64,000 bases of DNA from Oscillospiraceae bacterium (GCA_009783265.1 WRHM01000001.1:434001-498000), one strand, 5' to 3'; positions 7,956 through 17,077 are shown, counted from the first letter of the stretch. The notes: generated from the sequence alone by a model not told the origin. Translations and numbers: made by a program.

Positions 7956-8432
7956 CTAAATATATATATCTACGACTATAACAGGTAAATTAATTGATTT
8001 TAATTTTTCTTTGATTATATTATTATAATTTGCCGCTGTTTCATACTCAATATTGCGCTTCTTTGTTCGTTCACGCAAGGTCTTTTCGTTTATATTCAAA
8101 TAAACAATAATATCGCTTTTAAATATAGACCCGGCAAACAGAGGCCGCCCGGCTTCAATTTCCACGGTTTGCGTTGCGTTTTCGACGTGTGTATTCCAGG
8201 ATTCAATCATTTCCTGCGTCCATGGGCCTGTTCTTAATTTTTCCTCAAGCTCTTTAGGCAGAAGCGCCCAGCAAATCTCGTCCTGATCAAGACATTCAGG
8301 AAAGCTCTCTGCTAACGTCGTTTTTCCCGCACAGGTAGTCCCCAATACGAGAATCCTCTTATTACTGTTCTCATAAAAAATTTGCCTTAATTTTTGAATT
8401 GTATTTCTGTCGGCCTCTGTTTTATCAATCAT
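7956..8432 (-). CDS. small P-loop ATP-binding protein (kinase-like)
   Basis: The 158-residue protein has Walker A ILVLGTTCAGKTTLAES (about residues 29-45) followed by a short acidic loop LDQDEICW, as in shikimate/adenylylsulfate-kinase-like P-loop proteins. A DIIVYLNINEKTLRERTKKR segment resembles the LID arginines of nucleotide kinases. The substrate is unknown. It precedes gatB by the same strand order but has its own spacing. Confidence 0.65.
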   Translation of the reverse strand: MIDKTEADRNTIQKLRQIFYENSNKRILVLGTTCAGKTTLAESFPECLDQDEICWALLPKELEEKLRTGPWTQEMIESWNTHVENATQTVEIEAGRPLFAGSIFKSDIIVYLNINEKTLRERTKKRNIEYETAANYNNIIKEKLKSINLPVIVVDIYI

Positions 8433-8448
8433 CGATATTCCTCCAAAT

Positions 8449-9984
8449 TTACATCTTATCCAGCATTTCTTTTAATATCTCGTTGACTATCGCAGTATTT
8501 GCTTTGCCTTTCATTTTGCGCATGACACTTCCCACAAACGCCGCTAATACTTTCGCGTTGCCGTTTTTATATTTTTTTACCCCGTCCGGGTCTTCTTTTA
8601 TCGCCTCTTCGCACGCTTTATATAATATATCGTTGTCTGAAATCATGCTTAAATTATTTTCTTTGATATACCGCTCAGGGTCGATATTCTCGCGATATAT
8701 TTTAATAAAAATCTCTTTTGCCGACGGACGGTTTATAATATTTCCGAGAACCAGTTCTATTAACTTAGCGATTTTTTTGCAGTCGATTTCTATATCCTCT
8801 ATTTCTTTGCCGTCATTTTTGACAAGATTTAAAAGTTCGACCATAAGCCAGTTTGCGGCTTCTTTCGCAATGTAGGGGGCGACGCCCTCGTCGCTCCGCG
8901 GGACGCTGAGGGCAGCGTCCCCTATATTTTTGCAATATCCCGTCACTTCCTCGAATATTTCAGATAAACGCTTATTTTCAGTTAATATTTTAGCGTCGTA
9001 TTCGCTTAACTGATACTGTTTAACAAACCTTGCGAATTTCTGATGCGCAAGCTCAGGCAGGGATTCTCTGACTTTTTCGATCCATTCGTCGTCGATTATT
9101 ACCGGCATAATATCTGGATTTGGAAAATATCTGTAATCTGTCGCGTCCTCTTTGTTTCTCATAGAAAAACTCATGTTTTTTTCCTCGTCCCAGCCTCTTG
9201 TCTCCTGAACAAGTTCTTCATATCCTGTTTCAAGAGCCTCGATCTGCCGCTCTTTTTCATATTCTATGGCGTTTACGATAGCTTTAAATGAGTTCAGGTT
9301 TTTCAGTTCTATTCTTGTCCCCAGCATGGGTATGATTTCCGATAACGGCTTATTATAAAAATTCCCGCTTTCGCCGTCTGCTACGCGAACAGAAATATTA
9401 ATGTCAACTCTCATTGAGCCTTCGTGCATTTTGCAGTCTGAAACTCCGGCATATACTAACAAAGACTGCAATTTTTTAATATAAGCGACGACTTCTTCAG
9501 AATTTCTGAAATCGGGCATACTGACTATTTCAGTCAGCGGCACACTCGCCCTGTTATAATCGACCATAGACGAACTTGAACCCGCCATGTGAACTAATTT
9601 GCCCGCGTCCTCTTCTATATGAATCTGTTTGAGCCGGATTTTTTTTGTCCCCGATTTTGTCTCGATTTCAACCCAGCCGTTTTTGCATATCGGCGAAAAA
9701 AGCTGCGTTATCTGATAACCTGTGGATAAATCCGGGTAAAAATAATTTTTCTTGTCAAAACTGATTTTTCCTGTTATTTCACTGTTAGTCACAAGTCCGG
9801 CTTTGATTCCCAATTCTATCGCATTTTTATTTAATACGGGTAAAAGCCCGGGCATTCCTGAGCAAGCAGGGCATACGTTTTCATTTGCCCCCGCGCCGTA
9901 TTTCGCCGAACAGCAGCAGAATAATTTTGAGTTCGTCGCAAGTTCAACATGGACTTCAAGCCCCATTATGGCTTCGTACTGCAT
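8449..9984 (-). CDS. gatB: Asp-tRNA(Asn)/Glu-tRNA(Gln) amidotransferase subunit B
   Basis: GatB activates misacylated Asp/Glu-tRNA with ATP and receives ammonia to make Asn/Gln-tRNA. The start MQYEAIMGLEVHVEL fits the family, with GGGGAGG before the ATG at 9984. It has CPACSGMPG, KKNYFYPDLSTGYQITQ and the C-terminal YqeY-like tail. Residues 354-371 (GDAALSVPRSDEGVAPY region) are encoded by an in-frame palindromic B element inserted before AANWLMVELL; without it the length (493) is near normal. It lies last in aspS-gatC-gatA-gatB, one base after gatA. Confidence 0.95.
   Translation of the reverse strand: MQYEAIMGLEVHVELATNSKLFCCCSAKYGAGANENVCPACSGMPGLLPVLNKNAIELGIKAGLVTNSEITGKISFDKKNYFYPDLSTGYQITQLFSPICKNGWVEIETKSGTKKIRLKQIHIEEDAGKLVHMAGSSSSMVDYNRASVPLTEIVSMPDFRNSEEVVAYIKKLQSLLVYAGVSDCKMHEGSMRVDINISVRVADGESGNFYNKPLSEIIPMLGTRIELKNLNSFKAIVNAIEYEKERQIEALETGYEELVQETRGWDEEKNMSFSMRNKEDATDYRYFPNPDIMPVIIDDEWIEKVRESLPELAHQKFARFVKQYQLSEYDAKILTENKRLSEIFEEVTGYCKNIGDAALSVPRSDEGVAPYIAKEAANWLMVELLNLVKNDGKEIEDIEIDCKKIAKLIELVLGNIINRPSAKEIFIKIYRENIDPERYIKENNLSMISDNDILYKACEEAIKEDPDGVKKYKNGNAKVLAAFVGSVMRKMKGKANTAIVNEILKEMLDKM
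8872..8925. repeat. family B palindromic element inside gatB
   Basis: A 54-bp element (18 codons) bounded by GTAGGG.. and ..CCCTAT, with internal complementarity. It is read on the gatB strand in the common B phase (I/V-G first, A-P-Y last). Confidence 0.8.
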
Positions 9985-9985
9985 A

Positions 9986-10957
9986 TTAAATACCTCCCCG
10001 TAACAACGATTTACCCAGCGCAAAAAGTTTATTTTCGTCAAATTCTTTGGCTATTATTAATTTCCCGTTTACGATAATCGCCGGACAGCCGGTTAGATTC
10101 GCTAATGTTACTGCTTTATAACACGGCAACAGTATTATAACATCATATTGCTTGAATATCTCGTCAAGCTCCTGCTTTATCAAACGTCTGATTTTGGTTG
10201 CTTTCAGATAATATTTTTCGAACTGTTCCTCTGATAAAACATACGTCCCCATGAGCGATTTTATTTTTGTTCCAGTCGTGAAACTTTCGCTCCGCGAATT
10301 TATTACTATATCGTCGTAACTTTTGAAATTTTCTGTTCTGTATCCGAATTTAAGCCCGTCGAATCTCGCTATATTGCCGCTGAACTCTGCCGCTGATATT
10401 ATGCAGTATACAGAGGCGAGATAATCATTAAGTTTAAAATCAGGCGAATCAATTGATTTTAATGACTTTATATCAACTAAATCGGCGTTATATTCATACT
10501 TTTCCGTAGGATAAGTAGTCCCGTCGTTTTTATCATATCCCGCTATTACTTCCAAAACTTTAAATCCGTCGTCGAAATTTCTTGCGTAAACGCCTATCTG
10601 GTCAACAGACGAAACATTGGCGACAACCCCGAATCTTGAAACTGTGCCGTATGTCGGTTTGATATAAATAACATTATTTTTTATCGCCGACCTGTACGCC
10701 GCGCCGTCAACATCAATGCCTAATGCAGTATCTGCTAATCCGTTGCTTACCGCATAAGCGGCAGTCTTTGTTTCATCTCTCGCTGTTTCACCGCCGAATT
10801 CGCCGATTTTTGACTGGCAGACTATTTCCATTCCCGCCGCTTTTATTTTATCAACAACCGTCGCGGAATACGGCGATTTGAAGTTATACAGCATTTTCGA
10901 GCCTGCCGTACAAATTTCGTCTTTTATTAATATATTATCGTCAATCGCAATTTTCAT
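9986..10957 (-). CDS. gatA: GatA-like amidase subunit lacking catalytic residues
   Basis: GatA normally hydrolyses glutamine to feed ammonia to GatB. Position in the operon, KPTYGTVSRFGVVANVSSVD (about residues 99-118), ISAAEFSGNIARFDGLKFGYRTEN-like and IRRLIKQELDEIFKQYDVI show the family. However, this copy is 323 residues against about 485, starting at the family's KDN region. The lysine is Asp (IAIDDN), the GGSSGGS cis-serine loop is missing, and the nucleophile motif DTGGSIR reads DVDGAAYR. It is intact and RBS-preceded. It should be glutaminase-dead and may only scaffold GatB, unless another ammonia source exists. Confidence 0.85.
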   Translation of the reverse strand: MKIAIDDNILIKDEICTAGSKMLYNFKSPYSATVVDKIKAAGMEIVCQSKIGEFGGETARDETKTAAYAVSNGLADTALGIDVDGAAYRSAIKNNVIYIKPTYGTVSRFGVVANVSSVDQIGVYARNFDDGFKVLEVIAGYDKNDGTTYPTEKYEYNADLVDIKSLKSIDSPDFKLNDYLASVYCIISAAEFSGNIARFDGLKFGYRTENFKSYDDIVINSRSESFTTGTKIKSLMGTYVLSEEQFEKYYLKATKIRRLIKQELDEIFKQYDVIILLPCYKAVTLANLTGCPAIIVNGKLIIAKEFDENKLFALGKSLLRGGI

Positions 10958-10973
10958 TTAAAACTACCCCCTT

Positions 10974-11249
10974 CTATTCAAGTATTCTCGGAACGACAAA
11001 ATAGCCGTCGTTTTGTTCCGGCGCGTTTTCAAGCAATTTTTCCCTGCTTACCATTTTATTTGATATATCTTCTCTCATCACATTTACAAGAGGCGAAACC
11101 GTGACAAGCGGCTCGATATTTTCCGTATCTATATTTTCAAGCATGTCAAATTTTTCAGTCCAAAACTCAAAAAATTCACTCGCTTTGTTTTTTTCATCAT
11201 CTGTCAGGTTTATTTTAGACAGCGATTCGAGTATTTTTAAATTAACCAT
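10974..11249 (-). CDS. gatC: amidotransferase subunit C
   Basis: The 91-residue protein has the GatC pattern: LSKINLTDDEK near the start, the middle belt IDTENIEPLVTVSPLVNVMREDI, and the family's terminal YFVVPRILE. GatC wraps around GatA and stabilises the A-B interface. It lies between aspS and gatA, with a family B palindrome in the gap before it. Confidence 0.93.
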   Translation of the reverse strand: MVNLKILESLSKINLTDDEKNKASEFFEFWTEKFDMLENIDTENIEPLVTVSPLVNVMREDISNKMVSREKLLENAPEQNDGYFVVPRILE

Positions 11250-11280
11250 AAATATTTCTCCTGTGTAAATCGTTTTTGTT

Positions 11281-11362
11281 GTAGGGACGACCGCCCTCGG
11301 TCGTCCGCGGATTTGATTTTACGTTGGTTTTTTCAACGGAACGCCGAGGACGGCGTTCCCTA
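11281..11362. repeat. family B palindromic element between aspS and gatC
   Basis: An 82-bp inverted repeat opening TTGTAGGGACGACCGCC and closing with GGCGTTCCCTAC, in the aspS-gatC gap. A stable RNA stem here could affect polar expression or stability (inference). Confidence 0.75.
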
Positions 11363-11377
11363 CAATATTACAAAAAT

Positions 11378-13126
11378 TTATCTTATCCTGATATGAACTT
11401 CTCTTAATTGCAACTCCGTCACAGTGCCCGGCGCGCCCATCATCAAATCCTGCGCGTTGCCCGTCATGGGGAACGCCGTTACTTCACGGATATTTTTTTC
11501 GTCAGTTAAAAGCATTACGATTCTTTCAACGCCGGGGGCTCCGCCCGCGTGGGGAGGCGCGCCGTACTGGAAAGCGTTATACATTCCGCCGAATTTAGTC
11601 TTTACGGTTTCTTCGTCATATCCGGCTATTTCAAACGCTTTTAACATTATTTCGGGGCTGTGGTTTCTTACCGCTCCGGAAGTCAGTTCTATGCCGTTGC
11701 ACACAAAATCATATTGATACGCCTGTATTGTCAAGGGGTCTTTTGTCATAAGAGCGTCAAGCCCGCCCTGCGGCATAGAAAACGGGTTATGCCCGAAATC
11801 TATTTTATTTGTTTCTTCGTTTATTTCATACATGGGGAAATCTACGATAAAACAAAACTCGTATCTGTTTTCGTCAATTAAATTCAAGCGGTTGCCAATT
11901 TCTGTTCTTATTTGTCCGGCAAGTTTATTCACGATTTTTATTTCGTCGCATATAAAAAATACTGTGTCAAATTCTTTCATGCCTAACATATCAATCATTT
12001 CTTTTTGTTTTTCTTCGGACAAAAATTTCGCGATAGGCCCTTTTAATGTGCCGTCGTCATTAACACTAATATACCCCATTCCTGCGCTCATGCCTATACT
12101 TCTTGCGAAATCATTCAGGTCGTTAAAAAATGCGTTCGAGTTTTTACCGCATTCGGTAACGACAATTCCCCTTACAGGTTTATTTTTGAACGGCTTGAAG
12201 TCCGCGTCCCTGAAAAAATCCGTCAAATCGCTTATAATAAGCGGGTTTCTTAAATCCGGCTTGTCGCTCCCATACTTTAACATACTTTCGTTATACGGGA
12301 TTCTTACAAACGGCGCGGGCGAGACATGCTTATCCGAAAACTCTGTAAACGTATCGTAAAACACTTTTTCAAATACTGCGAAAACATCTTCCTGAGTCGC
12401 GAACGCCATTTCAAAATCTAACTGATAAAATTCCCCGGGAGAACGGTCAAACCTTGAATCTTCGTCCCTGAAACACGGCGCGATCTGAAAATATTTATCA
12501 AATCCCGAGACCATCAGTAACTGCTTGAATTGCTGCGGGGCCTGTGGCAATGCGTAAAACATGCCGTGATGTTTTCTGCTCGGGACTATATAATCCCTCG
12601 CGCCCTCAGGCGACGAAGAAGTCAAAATCGGGGTCTGAATCTCGATAAAATCCAGTTCTTCCATTTTTTTTCGCAGATAGCTTATTATTTTTGAGCGCAT
12701 TATAATATTATTATGCATTTTCGGGTTGCGCAAATCAAGAAATCTGTTTTTCAGCCTTACTTCTTCTCTTGTAGCCGTCGAATCATTTATTTCAAACGGC
12801 AGATTTGTTATAGACTTGTTTAAAATATCGAGCGTTTCGATTTTAACTTCGATATATCCGGTTTTTATTTTGGGATTTACGGTTTCCTCGTCTCTTTTAA
12901 CTACCGTTCCAGTGATTGATATAACCGTTTCTTTACCGACTCCGGCAATCAGGCTGTCGTCATACACTACAACCTGCGTTATTCCGTAATGGTCGCGCAA
13001 ATCTATAAAAATTATCCCGCCGTGGTCGCGTATCGTATCGATCCAGCCGGCTAATCTTACGGTTTTATTTATATCAGCTTCGCTCAAATCATTGCATGTA
13101 TGCGTTCTGTAAATATTTGCAGTCAT
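11378..13126 (-). CDS. aspS: aspartyl-tRNA synthetase
   Basis: A 582-residue class II synthetase: N-terminal OB-fold (VRLAGWIDTIRDHGGIIFIDLRD), motif 2 (FRDEDSRFDRSPGEFYQLDFEM), the bacterial GAD insertion, and motif 3 (GGAPGVERIVML). The linked gatCAB genes imply a non-discriminating AspRS that also charges tRNA-Asn, although the discriminating residues were not checked. It is the first gene of the T-box operon. Confidence 0.95.
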   Translation of the reverse strand: MTANIYRTHTCNDLSEADINKTVRLAGWIDTIRDHGGIIFIDLRDHYGITQVVVYDDSLIAGVGKETVISITGTVVKRDEETVNPKIKTGYIEVKIETLDILNKSITNLPFEINDSTATREEVRLKNRFLDLRNPKMHNNIIMRSKIISYLRKKMEELDFIEIQTPILTSSSPEGARDYIVPSRKHHGMFYALPQAPQQFKQLLMVSGFDKYFQIAPCFRDEDSRFDRSPGEFYQLDFEMAFATQEDVFAVFEKVFYDTFTEFSDKHVSPAPFVRIPYNESMLKYGSDKPDLRNPLIISDLTDFFRDADFKPFKNKPVRGIVVTECGKNSNAFFNDLNDFARSIGMSAGMGYISVNDDGTLKGPIAKFLSEEKQKEMIDMLGMKEFDTVFFICDEIKIVNKLAGQIRTEIGNRLNLIDENRYEFCFIVDFPMYEINEETNKIDFGHNPFSMPQGGLDALMTKDPLTIQAYQYDFVCNGIELTSGAVRNHSPEIMLKAFEIAGYDEETVKTKFGGMYNAFQYGAPPHAGGAPGVERIVMLLTDEKNIREVTAFPMTGNAQDLMMGAPGTVTELQLREVHIRIR

Positions 13127-13171
13127 AATATTTTTTCCTCTTTTCTGTTCTGTTTTATAATTATAATATAA

Positions 13172-13486
13172 ACATAAAAAACATCCCGTAATAAAACCGA
13201 CAAAAATCGATTTTATTACAGGACGAGAATATCGTTTTAAATTAAACTTAATTTTCCCGCGGTGCCACCTGAATTGGCGTAAACGCCCACTCTTTTGTTT
13301 TTAATATAGATTTATATATATGTGTAGGTTACACGGCGCGCCGGGGCGTCGCGCCCTACATAAAAAGAATGTTGCCGCATAACTACTCGTTTAAACGGTC
13401 CTCTCAGCCTTCCGGAACCGAATCTCTTTTAAACTTTCCAAAATATACGGGTTTCTTTTTGTTCTTTTGTCTGTCTGAATTTAGTA
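13172..13486 (-). promoter_or_regulatory. T-box riboswitch of the aspS-gatCAB operon
   Basis: The minus-strand leader has a Stem I closed by AAAAAGAA (13453-13460) with TTCTTTTT (13362-13369). Immediately 5' of that closing strand is CAAC-A (13371-13374 and 13370). In the thrS leader the same position holds ACC-G, so the specifier here should be AAC (Asn), overlapping CAA (Gln). The antiterminator box GGTGGCACCGCGG lies at about 13257-13269 and a hairpin terminator with a T-run at 13176-13223. A family B palindrome (13323-13360) sits right after Stem I. Confidence 0.85.
13323..13360. repeat. family B palindromic element inside the aspS T-box leader
   Basis: A 38-bp palindrome TGTAGG..CCTACA between Stem I and the antiterminator of the T-box. 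It would fold as an extra hairpin in the linker, where Stems II/III usually are. Confidence 0.75.
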
Positions 13487-13492
13487 TTGATT

Positions 13493-13521
13493 ATAATATC
13501 ATATTTTATTACGCTTGTCAA
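13493..13521 (-). promoter_or_regulatory. promoter of the aspS operon
   Basis: TTGACA (13516-13521), 17-base spacer ending TGA, TATTAT (13493-13498). Confidence 0.75.
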
Positions 13522-13551
13522 GAAAATTTTTTAATTTTTGATTTAAAATAA

Positions 13552-14754
13552 TCACGGTCTCGCCAATGTACCGTCCGGACGGCGTGCGTTGGTCCACTGG
13601 GGCAGTTCTTCGCTGCACGGATATTTAGTTGCCAATGTTTCGTCAATATCAATGCCAAGCCCCGGCTTATCGTTAGCGTAAACATATCCCCCGCGCAGTT
13701 CCGGACATCCCGGGAATACTTCCAGAGATTTCTCGCTCCAGCCGCTCCATTCCTGTATCCCGAAATTCCACGACGACAAATCAAGATGAATATTCGCCGC
13801 ATGTCCCACCGGCGATACATCGCCCGGGCCGTGCCACGCAGTACGGACACCGAAGTTTTCGCATAATATAGCGAGTTTACGGGCAGGCGTGATACCGCCT
13901 ATCTGACTTATATGCACTCTTATAAAATCTATAAGCCTGTCTGATATAAGCCCGAGCCATTCCATGGGGTTATTAAACAATTCGCCCATTGCTATCGGCG
14001 TATGGGTCTGATTTCGCATAATTTTAAACCAGTCAACCTGTTCGGGCGCGAGCGCGTCCTCTAAGAAAAACAACCGGTACGGCTCAAGTTCTTTGGCGAG
14101 CCTTATTGCTTCGATTGGTTCAAGCCTCTCATGCACGTCATGACAAAATTCTATCTCGAATCCAAAACGCTTGCGCATAGCGTCAAATAATTTAACAACG
14201 CTCAACTGATAACCTAACGGGTCATAATACGCGCCGTCGCACGGATTTTCAGTTTTCATCGAATCCAGCGCGCTTCTTCCGCCGTAACCGCCGAATTGCA
14301 ATCTGATAACCTGAATCCCCTGATCTATAAACGCCTGTACCCTGTCGCCAACTTCGTCCAAAGTCCTGCCGTCTGCGTGACGGTAAACCCTTACCCCTTC
14401 GCGCGCTTTTCCGCCGAATATATCATATAACGGCATATTCGCGAGTTTGCCTTTTATATCCCAGAGAGCCATATCTACGCCTGACAGCGCGTTGTTGAGT
14501 ATAGGCCCGTTGCGCCAGTACGGGCTGACCATAGCCATCTGCCATATATCCTCTATTTTATTTGGGTCTTTGCCTTTTAAAAGAGGGTCGAAATACGTAT
14601 CGACCGCGTGAGCCACAGTCAAAAAACGCTGGGTATAAGTCGCGCAGCCCACGCCGTAAAGCCCCGGCTGGTTTGTCTCGACTTTGACGATTACCAATGG
14701 AATCCTTTCCGGCGCGGTGCAGATAGCTTTTACTTTTGTGATTTTTATTGCCAT
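13552..14754 (-). CDS. enolase-superfamily sugar-acid dehydratase (ManD/RspA type)
   Basis: A 400-residue enolase-superfamily enzyme starting at an ATG with AAGGAGG 8 bases upstream. The N-terminal capping domain includes RNGPILNNALSGVDMALWDI. The barrel has metal ligands in EFCHDVHER, FFLEDALAP and AMGELFN, and the catalytic histidine in TAWHGPGDVSPVG, with a tail ending in PDGTLARP. This is the D-mannonate/D-gluconate dehydratase subgroup, which makes 2-keto-3-deoxy acids. It lies third in an operon with a lactonase and an SDR, so the pathway probably oxidises a sugar via lactone and aldonate to a keto-deoxy acid. Exact substrate unknown. Confidence 0.85.
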   Translation of the reverse strand: MAIKITKVKAICTAPERIPLVIVKVETNQPGLYGVGCATYTQRFLTVAHAVDTYFDPLLKGKDPNKIEDIWQMAMVSPYWRNGPILNNALSGVDMALWDIKGKLANMPLYDIFGGKAREGVRVYRHADGRTLDEVGDRVQAFIDQGIQVIRLQFGGYGGRSALDSMKTENPCDGAYYDPLGYQLSVVKLFDAMRKRFGFEIEFCHDVHERLEPIEAIRLAKELEPYRLFFLEDALAPEQVDWFKIMRNQTHTPIAMGELFNNPMEWLGLISDRLIDFIRVHISQIGGITPARKLAILCENFGVRTAWHGPGDVSPVGHAANIHLDLSSWNFGIQEWSGWSEKSLEVFPGCPELRGGYVYANDKPGLGIDIDETLATKYPCSEELPQWTNARRPDGTLARP

Positions 14755-14825
14755 GTTATTTTTCCTCCTTATGATTTTTATTGTTTTGATAAACAAACCT
14801 TGATTAACGTAGAAAGTGCTTATTA

Positions 14826-14908
14826 GTAGGGGACGGCGTCCTCGACGTCCCGCCGAAAAAACCGGCGTTAAATCATATTTGCGGGCTATCGGGGACGCCA
14901 GCCCCTAC
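14826..14908. repeat. family B palindromic element between manD-like and SDR genes
   Basis: An 83-bp inverted repeat bounded by GTAGGGGACG and CAGCCCCTAC. Confidence 0.75.
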
Positions 14909-14948
14909 TATTCATATCCGCACAAAATATAAATTTCCTGCGCTTTAT

Positions 14949-15821
14949 TCAAATCCATTCTTGACCTTCCAACGATTTTTTCAGTATATCCATCGCTTTT
15001 TCATAAGTCCTGACCTGACGCTGTTTCCAGTCCCACGGGATAACGTCGCGCTGTTCCCATAATCCCGGCAGAGACAGCCCCCCGTCAACCAATAAAGTCG
15101 TGCCTGTTATATACGCCGAACATTCGCCCGCCAGAAAAGCCGCGGCTTCGCCTATATCTTTTACATATCCCGACCTGTGCAGCGGGACAGATTCCCGTAA
15201 AAACGGGGTATCGGGATAATTCCCGTCTTTATCGGGTTTCCAGACCGCCCCCGGCGCGATACAGTTTACCCGTATATTATACGCGCTCAGTTCAAGAGCC
15301 ATAGATTTGCACGCCCTGTCCATCGCAGCTTTAATTCCCCCGTAATAAAAATCGTCCGGGTGAGGCAGTTGCCCCCTGACAGAAGTTATCATAATTATGC
15401 TTCCTTCGGTTTTATCGTTTACCATGTGTCTTGCTGCCGCGCCCGCGCACAAAAAATAATTTCTCAAATTATTTTTATATAAATAATCCAGATCTTCGGC
15501 AGTCGCAGTAAGTACGCTGTTTCTCGTATCTTTTCCCGCGTTGCATATCATTGCGTCAAGCCGCCCTAAATCTTTACGCGCCTGATTTATAACTTTTTCG
15601 GGAGTTTCAGGCTGTTCCAAATGAGCCTCGTAAATAAAACACCGACGACCCAGCGACTCTATTTGCCGTTGGGTTTCTTTTGCGCCATCGGGACTTGTAG
15701 CGTACGTAATCGCAATATCATAGCCGTATTCGGCAAGCACTACCGCAATCCCACGTCCTATATGGCGGCTTCCGCCGGTTATCATCGCGCATTTGCGTTC
15801 GTCTGAAATATTATTACTCAT
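14949..15821 (-). CDS. SDR-family oxidoreductase
   Basis: A 290-residue classical short-chain dehydrogenase: cofactor loop MITGGSRHIGRGIA (TGxxxGxG, about residues 13-26), ICNAGKD (NAG motif), serine in MITSVRG, YYGGIKAA (YxxxK) and the DGG end. An arginine just after the strand (TYATSPDGAK) leaves NAD/NADP choice open. The start at 15821 has GGGGAGGAAA upstream and lies one base after the lactonase stop. It probably oxidises the sugar or an intermediate in the lactonase-dehydratase route. Confidence 0.85.
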   Translation of the reverse strand: MSNNISDERKCAMITGGSRHIGRGIAVVLAEYGYDIAITYATSPDGAKETQRQIESLGRRCFIYEAHLEQPETPEKVINQARKDLGRLDAMICNAGKDTRNSVLTATAEDLDYLYKNNLRNYFLCAGAAARHMVNDKTEGSIIMITSVRGQLPHPDDFYYGGIKAAMDRACKSMALELSAYNIRVNCIAPGAVWKPDKDGNYPDTPFLRESVPLHRSGYVKDIGEAAAFLAGECSAYITGTTLLVDGGLSLPGLWEQRDVIPWDWKQRQVRTYEKAMDILKKSLEGQEWI

Positions 15822-15822
15822 T

Positions 15823-16911
15823 TTATTTAATTTCCTCCCCAAATAAAATACACACCGGTTTAGGGATACTTACATTGCTTTTTGGAATAAAATTATCATT
15901 TTCTATATTATATAACGTCAAAGAATCGTCGTTTTGATTTGCTGATATTATCCATTTGCCGTCGGGTGAAAATCTGAAATCCCTCGGTTCTTTGCCGGTC
16001 ATTATATGCGTTGTAAAACCAAATTTGCCGTCGTCTTTGATTTTAAATATCGCGATTGAGTCATGTCCCCTGTTTGACGCGCCCAAATATTTCCCGTCGG
16101 GCGATATGTGAATAGCGGCGGCTGTGCTGTTTCCTGTAAAATTAAAATCAGACGGCAGAGTCGAAACTTCCTGCAACAGTTCAAATTCAACATCGCTTTC
16201 GCCGCCTTTCCATTCATAAGTTAAAACAGTATTGCCCATTTCTGTCAGCACATACAAATATCTTTTATTATTTATGTTGTGTGACAAAACTAAGTGCCGC
16301 GGTCCCGAACCCGGAGGGCAATTTATAGTTCTTGCGTCCGTTATAAGCCCGTTTAATTTCTGATGTGGATTGGCAAAAAACGGATATAAAAAGATTTTGT
16401 CAAGCCCCAGATCGCACACCGCGAGATATTTGCCTAAGATTATCGTTGAAAAATGTATATGCGAACTTTCCTGCCTGTTTGGATTTACGCTTTTTCCGAA
16501 ATGATGTATGCTCTGGCATGACGACTTGATATTGCCCGATTCATCAGTTTCAAAAAGGCTCAGACTGCCTTCTGAATAATTCGAGACAAAAATCAAATCT
16601 TTATGATATTTGCCTGTCACGCATAAATGACACGGGCTTCTCCCGTGCGTGCATTTCATGTCGATTAATCGCATTTGCTTTGGGTCTGATATATCGGCTG
16701 AAAACAACGCCCCGCCGTTTTCATTCTCAAAACTGCCGACTTCGGATACCCCATATAAAATATTATCGCCTATCTGCAAATACGACGGATTTTCAATATC
16801 AAGAGTGTCGGTTAATTTAATTTCGCCGCTGCCGCCGTCAAATTCACCCCGGAATAATCCGTTTCCTTCGCCTTTTGAATATGTGCCGAAATAGATTTTA
16901 TATTTTGCCAT
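15823..16911 (-). CDS. seven-bladed propeller lactonase (6-phosphogluconolactonase-like)
   Basis: The 362-residue protein matches the Lactonase family: repeated blades with the conserved GSGPRHLVLSH and EPRDFRFSPDGKWIISANQN segments. No signal peptide is present, so it is cytosolic. It opens sugar lactones to acids and is first in the operon with the SDR and the ManD-type dehydratase, which fits sequential oxidation, hydrolysis and dehydration. Confidence 0.85.
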   Translation of the reverse strand: MAKYKIYFGTYSKGEGNGLFRGEFDGGSGEIKLTDTLDIENPSYLQIGDNILYGVSEVGSFENENGGALFSADISDPKQMRLIDMKCTHGRSPCHLCVTGKYHKDLIFVSNYSEGSLSLFETDESGNIKSSCQSIHHFGKSVNPNRQESSHIHFSTIILGKYLAVCDLGLDKIFLYPFFANPHQKLNGLITDARTINCPPGSGPRHLVLSHNINNKRYLYVLTEMGNTVLTYEWKGGESDVEFELLQEVSTLPSDFNFTGNSTAAAIHISPDGKYLGASNRGHDSIAIFKIKDDGKFGFTTHIMTGKEPRDFRFSPDGKWIISANQNDDSLTLYNIENDNFIPKSNVSIPKPVCILFGEEIK

Positions 16912-17046
16912 AAATATACCCCCGAAAACTTATTAAATATTTTAAATATTTTTGAAAATTATCATAGATTTACAGTAACAAAAATATATAGATTAACTTT
17001 ATCCGAAATGTAAAATATAAAACAAATAAAAAACAAAAAATATAGA

Positions 17047-17076
17047 TTGCAATATGATATTTAAATATGATATAAT
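17047..17076 (+). promoter_or_regulatory. promoter of the MFS transporter gene
   Basis: TTGCAA (17047-17052), 18-base spacer ending ATGA, TATAAT (17071-17076). A short family B relic directly follows, in the 5' leader. Confidence 0.6.
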
Positions 17077-17077
17077 C

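Noticed and set aside
13518..13850. ORF antisense-framed within the ManD-like gene
   Set aside because: It is a shadow frame of the dehydratase with no family match.
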